Shown here in pieces: positions 56,943-64,000 of a stretch of DNA of 64,000 bases (its first letter is position 1; every line of letters begins with the position of its first letter). The position numbers and the translations under genes were made by a program. This DNA comes from Lodderomyces elongisporus (Eukaryota > Ascomycota > Pichiomycetes > Serinales > Debaryomycetaceae), in the NCBI RefSeq assembly GCF_030384665.1, contig NC_083677.1, positions 1,113,501 to 1,177,500 of the forward strand, given 5' to 3'. Below the pieces are notes generated by a model. The model was not told where the DNA came from. It ran no database searches and saw only the letters and a list, made by a program, of their open reading frames with translations.

Positions 56943-59900
56943 TTACTTTTCTCTGATAGACATGAAAATGTGATGAATATCTTGTCTTCCCACATTATAC
57001 TCAAGCTCGCGATCATAATCTTGTCTCAAAACTTTACCCAAACGAGTGAAATAGTCAATAAATACAGTTTCCAAATCCAACCACAAGCGATCAACAAGGT
57101 CCTTTGCAAGAACACGATCGATTGCTTTTTGACTCTGTGGAGCGTGCTCTGATGATTCTCTAAATTGCATTTCAAAATTTCTGAGAATATGACCAAGTAG
57201 ATTCTGAATATCGCGCTCAGTGTATTTGGACAAGAGACTTTTAGCGTGCTTCATGCTCTTGGAGCTTCTAGAATTCTCCCTGTGCGAATTTATAAATTCA
57301 AAAAGGGGGCCAAAACCTTGGTATGTTTGCTCATCAAAATAGCGCGACTCTGTTTCCTTGAACAGTTTTGTCAAACTGTCCAAAAGTCGTTTTGTGGCAG
57401 CATTATTAGAAGTGCTTAGATCATTGACTTGTTGCAAGATAAAGAAATTATTCTCCAATTTAGCTACTCCGCGAGTCTCTCTTTCTTTGCTATCCAACAT
57501 ATTGCCCTTCATCAAAGGATCCTCTCTTGAAAACAAATGCAGTAAACCTTCGCATATTTTGTCATAAGCCTGGTCTATCATAGCTCTAGTTGCACTACCT
57601 CTAACTTCTCTGTCCAACGAGCTCTCGGTTATTAATAAAAGATAGCCAATGTTCTTTATTGATGGCAATACGCCCGCCTTGGCAGCAATCACTGAGCCAT
57701 TGATAGACTCGACAAGGCCATCAACATAACGCTTCCACAGCGACAGATATTGATCACTCAATTTTTTCATGAAATTGTATATCAAAAATTCCTGATTAAT
57801 GTAAGTTTCTTGAACTGAGTTGATCATTTGCTCAATTTGCCAAATTATAACAGGCTTATTAATATCGGTTGGACTCACCAATCTGCAGAATCTATCGATG
57901 TATTTAGCCAACATTGCGTTCAAGTTATTCATCACATCCGTTGATATGGACATGTTTCCATTTTCCCCATTAATCAATTCAACAAAATTCTTGGTCAGTG
58001 CCGTCCTTATCATCTTTTGACGTTGAGAAAATGCATTTGTTTGCACAAACTCATTGAAGTCAAAGGTTGTTACGTCATAATGGAAAAACTCAATAATAAA
58101 AAATTGCAAAAACATAATCACTGACCTTGTTTCGTCAATGAACGTTACAACTGCCTTTGAGTCATCCAAATCGTTAGAGCTTTTTGGGTAACTTGCCATA
58201 GCTTGTTGCTTCATCATTTCAAGGCGTTCTTGTTTTTTGGATTCGAAATCCCCATCACTAAGTAGCCCGCCAAATCTACCACCACTATTTCCACCGCTTC
58301 CCCCAGCTCCTCCAAGGCCACTACGTCCACCGCTCCTTCCAAATCTTGTTGACCTCGACTTTCTCAAAAGCATAATATCGTCGTCGTCTTCATCATCATC
58401 GTCGTCAAGATCATCAAATGTGTGATGAAATGCTGGTGATTGCGACAATCTCGACCTGCTGCCCCTAGGTGTGCTCTGCCCTGAATGGTTCTCATTCTGT
58501 TTAAAGACGCTATGGTCATTGACATTATCATTACCATTGCCGTTACCATAATCCTTATCGTTATTAGTATTGTGACTACTCTTTTGATCATTGTCAAAGT
58601 TACTGTGAAAAATATTGCTGTTGCTTCTCCTCTTATTTTGTGATTTTTGTGAAGCACGCAAACTATTAACCTTGTATACCAACATCTTGTCCAAAACTTT
58701 TGCAAAAATTTCATTAAACTGTTGCTTGATCATATTGAAATGAGTTGCACCAACTTCTCGCATATAGTAGGTAATTCCGCTATAAAATAAAAGCAGGCTC
58801 AAAGCGGTGATAAACAGTTCAAGGTTAAGTTTATCAATTTCATTAACTAAACGAGCACCAATACTGTCAATTCTTTTGGACATAAAGTCAAATGCATGGC
58901 GTAGAAACCTATCATTAACAGTTTTGAACCGTGCTTGATGCTCTTTTAATGCCCTCAATGAGCTAAGATCGTTGTTCTCGTTCTTGTGATTCTGTGGATC
59001 ATCAGCATTTATTGTCACGATGGCATTGTACAAACTTGACAATTTATTCTCCAAGTCTTCGATCCTATTGAGGTTGCTAAATTCTTTAAATGAACCAATT
59101 TCTTGCAAGTGGCTGGTATTGATACTCACTTTCGACAAGATCTCATGAAGATCGTTATAAAGCAATTTCTCATTAACAAACTTCAATTGCAATCCTTTAG
59201 ATTTCTCGTCAATGGCATTAACATCGTTGGTTAATGTCTTCAAATTATAATCCATTCTTTGAAAAACACGAAGCATGTTATCAATTTCGCCGGACGCAGT
59301 CTCAACATCCTGAGCCAATGTCTTTGTCAAATCGACACTAACAAGACGTTTAACAGTCTCACGTTTGGCCTTGTTCAATTCCTTTGTCAATCCTTTTAAT
59401 AGCACTTCAGTGTTCATTTTGGTATTCCAACCCAATTCCTTTAATAGCTCTTCTACTTCCGGATCTTTTTCAAAAGCCGTGTCAATTAAAACCAGTCTTT
59501 TATTGCTGTTGCTAAAATCGTTCTCACTATTTTTAGTAGTTGTTGAAGCAGAAGCAGCAACAGGTAACGAAGAATTGGCCTTCTTGGAAACATTCAATGC
59601 AGGTTCCTTACTGTATCCTTCAAAGATTCTTGGGTCCTCCTCTAATGCATTCGGGTCGTTATCGTAACTGTTTGGATCATCCCTCTCGAGCTGAGGTTTT
59701 TGTTTTTGCTGTTGTTGTTGATGTTGATGTTGCTGTCTTGACCTTGTAGGTTCTATTTCATTTAAATCTGGTTCATCCTGCTCGTTCCTTCCAAACTCAA
59801 CAATGTGGTCATCAAGAAGATCCGTGAGGTTACCCATCGCCGAACTTCCTTGTGCTTCAATTTGAGTCGATTCGCCAATAAAGCTAGGTGCGGATATTCC

Positions 59901-62396
59901 CAATCCCTTCTCCTGGTGGTCGTCGTTATTGTTATTGTTGATAGTTGTCTCGTCATACCTGCTGGAGATTATTGTATCATTATGATTCGTATCTCTCCTA
60001 AAAGCATTCTTACTACTATTACCGCGCTCAATATCAGCTTTCAATTTATCGACACTTAGCTGCAGGTTCAGCTTTTGGTGGCCTTTGGAAAACTCTCCAT
60101 CTCTCTTGTATCCATTGTTGTCTCTGTAGTCCCTATTGCCAGTTTGTGCAGAATTGAGACTCACTTGCAGGCTCAACTTCTGGTTGCTTCTCATTGGATC
60201 GCTTTCTCTTTTATTTAAATTGATATTGCTCATATTACTATTGCTATTGCTATTGCTGTTGCTGTTGATGTTGCTGTTGAGGTTGTTTTTGACGCCACGA
60301 TCAATGCTGATTTGCAGATTCAGTTTCCTGTGGCCGCCCTTTTGAGATGACAATGTCTCTTGAGAATTGAGCTTTTCCGCTTGTTGGTGCTGATTACTAA
60401 GTCCTTGCCTCTTTTTGATGCTTATTGTTTGGCCGGGTCTCAGATCGGTATCACTCTCATCAGTGATTTCCTCAATTCCAAAATCTGGGGTCATTGCTGA
60501 TGCAGCTATCTTTTTGGGCTTTCTAGGAGATGGAATAGAGTCACCAAACTCTTGCAATACTTCTTCAACTGACTTTTCCGAAACAGTTGACCCGTGCTTT
60601 TCAAACCTCTTGGATTGACTTCCCTTTGATAGTTGGTCGTAAAGTTGGTTGTTGTACGCAGCCTTGGTTTCCAATGGTTCTGAAATTTGTCTCTGTTCAC
60701 TTACTGTCTCCATTGGTTTCATGGTATTGGTCTTTGCATAATCACTGAGTCTCTCTTGTGATTGACGAACGTTTTCTCCTGAAGTTGGATTACCAAAATG
60801 AAAATTTTGAGAATCATTACTCATAACACTCTGTGCATCATCAACGGTTTTCTGAAAATATGGATGTTGTGGTTTTTTGTTGTTGTGCTGATTAAATTGT
60901 TGTTCTTGTTGCTGTTTCTGCATAGGTTGCTGATTAGTTGTTCTTGAATATGGGTCTTGGAATCGTGAGTTCTCATCTATAGTAGATCGAGGCTGCAGTT
61001 GTGGCTGATGATTTGAAGTAGAGGTAGGCTCAGACCGTGAGTTTGGGAGCAGATTTTGCGACAGGGAGACTGCTTGTTTCAAAGATGCGTTACTGGTAAT
61101 GGTATTTATTGGTTCATTCAACACCGGCGTTGGTTCGAGTGTATTTGTCGATGCATTTGCCGATCTGTCACGCTCTAAAACCTTCATCGGCTTTTGGGGT
61201 AATTGGCCTTGCAGTGTCCAATCAATATTTTTATACAAACCTCCACTCAATGTCTTTTTGTGTTTTGGTGATGATGGTGTAAATGTCGCATTGGAAGGGC
61301 TCTTGGGTGAAGACGAGGAATGTTTCAGAGTCTTATCTGAAGAAAACAAGGAAGGTTTGTGTAATATTTTCTGCTTCAACGATTTCGACTTTGGTTCTTG
61401 CTGTTGGGAGGACGTTTGTGTTTGTGTTTGTCTTAATGGCTGACCTCCTGCATTTCCACCCCCAATTGCTTTGTTGGCTGATGGGGATATTGGGGCAAAA
61501 CGTGGAGCATTTGATTGAGCAGGTGAGGATGTTGAAGACGTTGAAGGTGGGTTTGGAAGCATAAAGTCATCCAAACTAAAGCCATGTAAGGCAGGGTATC
61601 TACCCATTGAGTGGCCAAACTCCTGACATACATATCGACAAAATTTCCAAATTCTCGAGTCTTCTTCGTCGGATTTCCAATAGTAGTCCTTGTTCAATTG
61701 TAAGGTCATACCATCGGAACCAACTTTGCGAATTGATTTCAATTCCGAGATATCCCAATCTCTTCCTATTTGAAATAAACTTCTTTCATCCAGAAATCTT
61801 CCCTTCTGCAACATGACACGGCCGGACTGTTTTTTGCAAAGAACCAATATACGCTTTTTATAAGATGCGCGTTCTGCATCCGAGTGAGGTGGAGCTGCTG
61901 ACGACTTTGTGTACTCGACAACTCCAATATGTGCAATATAGGCTATTTCATGAACTTTTTGGCCATTGACAACAGTACTCTTCAGGTAACAGTCCTCAAT
62001 GATCTTGTCGGTAATTCTTTTCCTCTCTTGCTCTGCATTAGAGGCAGAACTCATTTGACTTGGCGAGCCCGAATAACGTCGAATGTTGCTATTATTGCCA
62101 TATGAGTTGAACGACGACCTGATTGGTGATGAAGGTGTGGTATCTCTGTATGGAGGTAACAGTGTCTGATGAGTACCACCGCTGAGACTACCTCCACGAT
62201 TTCCGGTCCCAATCATGCTACCAGTTCCATAGCTGTAGCCGTCGCCATCGCCATTGCCTCGATAAGGAGTAGTATTATTTGTAGGGTAGGGAACTTGTTG
62301 TCTTGGCTGAATATTCTGTTGTTGTTGCTGAGGTCCCGGATATTGCGAGTCTTGCTCCATCAGGCGCCTGTTCTTTTTAAGTGGACTTTTGAACAT
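56943..62396 (-). CDS. SEC3: Exocyst subunit Sec3
   Basis: Exocyst landmark subunit that tethers secretory vesicles at growth sites. After a Gln/Gly-rich N-terminus, the Sec3 PH-like domain lies at about residues 120-270 (ERKRITDKIIEDCYLKSTVV, KKRILVLCKKQSGRVMLQKG, RIWKFCRYVCQEFGHSMGRY); in S. cerevisiae it binds PI(4,5)P2 and Rho1/Cdc42. A long low-complexity linker (about 280-960) holds three copies of a short motif (see findings). Coiled coil lies at about 1040-1180, and the exocyst helical bundles form the C-terminus up to SMSIREK-type sequence (YNVGRQDIHHIFMSIREK). Inside the C-terminal half, at about 1310-1400, is an acidic and Gly/Arg-rich insertion. 1817 aa, against 1336 in S. cerevisiae; the extra length is low-complexity. 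Confidence 0.93.
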   Translation of the reverse strand: MFKSPLKKNRRLMEQDSQYPGPQQQQQNIQPRQQVPYPTNNTTPYRGNGDGDGYSYGTGSMIGTGNRGGSLSGGTHQTLLPPYRDTTPSSPIRSSFNSYGNNSNIRRYSGSPSQMSSASNAEQERKRITDKIIEDCYLKSTVVNGQKVHEIAYIAHIGVVEYTKSSAAPPHSDAERASYKKRILVLCKKQSGRVMLQKGRFLDERSLFQIGRDWDISELKSIRKVGSDGMTLQLNKDYYWKSDEEDSRIWKFCRYVCQEFGHSMGRYPALHGFSLDDFMLPNPPSTSSTSSPAQSNAPRFAPISPSANKAIGGGNAGGQPLRQTQTQTSSQQQEPKSKSLKQKILHKPSLFSSDKTLKHSSSSPKSPSNATFTPSSPKHKKTLSGGLYKNIDWTLQGQLPQKPMKVLERDRSANASTNTLEPTPVLNEPINTITSNASLKQAVSLSQNLLPNSRSEPTSTSNHQPQLQPRSTIDENSRFQDPYSRTTNQQPMQKQQQEQQFNQHNNKKPQHPYFQKTVDDAQSVMSNDSQNFHFGNPTSGENVRQSQERLSDYAKTNTMKPMETVSEQRQISEPLETKAAYNNQLYDQLSKGSQSKRFEKHGSTVSEKSVEEVLQEFGDSIPSPRKPKKIAASAMTPDFGIEEITDESDTDLRPGQTISIKKRQGLSNQHQQAEKLNSQETLSSQKGGHRKLNLQISIDRGVKNNLNSNINSNSNSNSNSNMSNINLNKRESDPMRSNQKLSLQVSLNSAQTGNRDYRDNNGYKRDGEFSKGHQKLNLQLSVDKLKADIERGNSSKNAFRRDTNHNDTIISSRYDETTINNNNNDDHQEKGLGISAPSFIGESTQIEAQGSSAMGNLTDLLDDHIVEFGRNEQDEPDLNEIEPTRSRQQHQHQQQQQKQKPQLERDDPNSYDNDPNALEEDPRIFEGYSKEPALNVSKKANSSLPVAASASTTTKNSENDFSNSNKRLVLIDTAFEKDPEVEELLKELGWNTKMNTEVLLKGLTKELNKAKRETVKRLVSVDLTKTLAQDVETASGEIDNMLRVFQRMDYNLKTLTNDVNAIDEKSKGLQLKFVNEKLLYNDLHEILSKVSINTSHLQEIGSFKEFSNLNRIEDLENKLSSLYNAIVTINADDPQNHKNENNDLSSLRALKEHQARFKTVNDRFLRHAFDFMSKRIDSIGARLVNEIDKLNLELFITALSLLLFYSGITYYMREVGATHFNMIKQQFNEIFAKVLDKMLVYKVNSLRASQKSQNKRRSNSNIFHSNFDNDQKSSHNTNNDKDYGNGNGNDNVNDHSVFKQNENHSGQSTPRGSRSRLSQSPAFHHTFDDLDDDDDEDDDDIMLLRKSRSTRFGRSGGRSGLGGAGGSGGNSGGRFGGLLSDGDFESKKQERLEMMKQQAMASYPKSSNDLDDSKAVVTFIDETRSVIMFLQFFIIEFFHYDVTTFDFNEFVQTNAFSQRQKMIRTALTKNFVELINGENGNMSISTDVMNNLNAMLAKYIDRFCRLVSPTDINKPVIIWQIEQMINSVQETYINQEFLIYNFMKKLSDQYLSLWKRYVDGLVESINGSVIAAKAGVLPSIKNIGYLLLITESSLDREVRGSATRAMIDQAYDKICEGLLHLFSREDPLMKGNMLDSKERETRGVAKLENNFFILQQVNDLSTSNNAATKRLLDSLTKLFKETESRYFDEQTYQGFGPLFEFINSHRENSRSSKSMKHAKSLLSKYTERDIQNLLGHILRNFEMQFRESSEHAPQSQKAIDRVLAKDLVDRLWLDLETVFIDYFTRLGKVLRQDYDRELEYNVGRQDIHHIFMSIREK

Positions 62397-62465
62397 TCTA
62401 CTTTTTTTTTTTTATCTGTTTATTTTCTGGCTTTCTGTAGACATATATCTACACATATAAATATG

Positions 62466-62498
<33 letters not shown>

Positions 62499-63632
62499 AT
62501 TGTATGTGCGTATATGCAATTATGTCGGACCTTGTGTGTTTACAGTACTTAAAAAGGCTTGATGTGTGTGTGTAGGTGGGTGTAAGTAAGTATCAATGTG
62601 GAATTGTATGTCTGATGTTGTGTTGAATAGTTCAAGTTTGGAGTTGATTGAAAGTTTAGTTGAACATTTCCCTCAGCCGAAGTAGTCGATTTTGTGTCAC
62701 GTAAAGTTTTATTTCTGTAATACTGGATTTACACCATCGTTTGGACTTAGTGAACTTTTAATGAAAAGTTAAGATCCAATTGAGGCTTTTATTGGCAGGA
62801 CAGAGGAGGAAATTATTACTATCAAGTGATTGAGCAGACTATTGATCCCATCCAAGAATCTGTTCCATGTCTTCTTTACTATATATGTGTTACAGATTCC
62901 AACCATTTGTGCCGATTAAAACAGAAAACTCGTTAAGCACTACCTAAAATCTTACTCCAACTTACACAACAAATTGGTTTAATCGTTACCGTGTTTATTA
63001 CTCGATATCCTCTACTACGATATGAAGTCAAACAGTAGCCCTTGATCTTGTATTTATTATTATTATCATTATTATTATTACTATTAGTATATGGTTTTTC
63101 TTTCCTTACTTTTGAATACTTTTATTTTTTTTGGTTCTTTGTTGTTGTGTGTTTTTTTTGTCTTCTCCTTTCCTCCTTCCTCTGCAATATAAGAGCTAGA
63201 ATCATTGTTATTACTACTACTGTTACTACTGCTGCTGCTATTACTACTATTACTACTATTACTACTTCTTCTTTTTTTTTTCACGATAAAAATATAAATC
63301 TCATTCTCACGTTTCGTACCAAAAAAAATTATTTTGTGTCACTAGAAATAATGTTTGTTTCAATTCAACTTTCTCATCTCATCCCCCTGCTCAATAGTAT
63401 CAGGACTAACTAATCTCAACAGATTACCCAATACAATAATAACCACTACAACCAAAGAAACTATAGAAAAGGTGACATATACTTTACTTTTCAATATCAC
63501 AATACATTAGAGCTGTTTATAAAGGATATTAGTTGCTATTGTTGTTGTTGTTGTTTTTGTTGTTTTCTTTTTTTCATTTTCTATATCTTCTAATTTGAAT
63601 AGACAAAGGATTTTTGCATTACAGGTTTAAAA
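62397..63632. other. Divergent promoter SEC3/PXR1
   Basis: About 1.2 kb. Near SEC3 lie a TA run and a TG run (about 62464-62499). Near PXR1 are triplet runs of ATT/ACT type (63050-63085 and 63205-63265) and two overlapping CTCATC hexamers at 63373-63383 (GATGAG on the other strand), the core of the PAC element of ribosome-biogenesis promoters. No gene seen. Confidence 0.45.
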
Positions 63633-64000
63633 ATGGGATTAGCCGGTACAAAAGTGAAACAAAGGTTTGGCTTGGATCCAAGAAATACCAACTGGTCAAA
63701 TAATAATAATCAATTTGGTCATCAATATTTGACCAAGATGGGATGGACACCCGGTAAAGGGATAGGTCTTGTTCCCGACTCCATCACGACGCATTTGAAA
63801 ATCAATATCAAAACAGATAATGCTGGTTTGGGAGCCAAGCTACAAAAACGAAATAAAGACGCCAATGAGTTGGATGAGTGTAGCGGAGTCGACGCATTCC
63901 AACGAATATTGGGTAGATTAAACGGTAAAGAAGATGCGGTGAATAAAGTTATGGATATGAAGAGGGACGATATGATTATAAATGGTAAAATGGGAATCAG
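63633..64000 (+). CDS. PXR1: Pxr1/Gno1 G-patch protein, N-terminal part (3' end outside window)
   Basis: Nucleolar factor that activates the helicase Prp43 in rRNA and snoRNA maturation. The start MGLAGTKVKQRFGLDPRNTN is nearly the same as other yeast Pxr1 proteins. The G-patch follows at about residues 25-72: FGHQYLTKMGWTPGKGIGLV, then HLKINIKTDNAGLGAK. The frame remains open to the window edge at about codon 122. The C-terminal Lys-rich KKE/D region is beyond the window. PAC-like hexamers upstream fit ribosome-biogenesis control. Confidence 0.93.
   Translation, partial: MGLAGTKVKQRFGLDPRNTNWSNNNNQFGHQYLTKMGWTPGKGIGLVPDSITTHLKINIKTDNAGLGAKLQKRNKDANELDECSGVDAFQRILGRLNGKEDAVNKVMDMKRDDMIINGKMGI

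Overview
The window is nuclear DNA from a budding yeast (Saccharomycotina). Genes are compact and almost intron-free, there is one short intron with a perfect TACTAAC branch point, intergenic regions are AT-rich, and every recognisable protein is of yeast type. Many proteins carry long N, Q, S or D tracts. CTG codons are uncommon, and one in GPI16 falls where the PIG-T family usually has serine. Together with the gene set this points to the CTG-Ser clade, perhaps the Lodderomyces/Candida parapsilosis group; the species is inference. If CTG is read as Ser, the CTG-encoded residues mentioned here change from Leu to Ser.

Layout. 1-11 kb: PRP21 (partial), IPK1, NCP1, NSE3 and an unrecognised Asn-rich protein. 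12-15 kb: NAT4, then a decayed LTR retrotransposon (12911-15030) with two diverged LTRs, a near-matching 5-bp target duplication and a broken gag-like gene. 15-32 kb: an unrecognised acidic coiled-coil protein, an allantoate-permease-family transporter, the P4-ATPase DNF3, a combined MAD3/BUB1 checkpoint kinase, GPI16 and the Elongator subunit ELP5/IKI1. 32-46 kb: HSH155, an RNase T2, an amidase, an OPT-family transporter and OMA1. 46-64 kb: a Skg6/Tos2-type membrane protein, COA1, TFB1, an ornithine decarboxylase antizyme needing a +1 frameshift, ECM1 with an intron, SEC3, and the start of PXR1.

Most genes are unrelated housekeeping genes, as usual in yeast. Functional pairs occur by chance: PRP21 and HSH155 (both U2 snRNP, SF3a and SF3b), ECM1 and PXR1 (both ribosome biogenesis), COA1 and OMA1 (both mitochondrial inner membrane). 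No tRNA, rRNA, CRISPR array, centromere or telomere was seen. The most interesting items are the antizyme recoding site, the unsplit MAD3/BUB1 protein with two KEN boxes, the degenerate retroelement, a thrice-repeated short motif in SEC3, and very short upstream ORFs next to several start codons.
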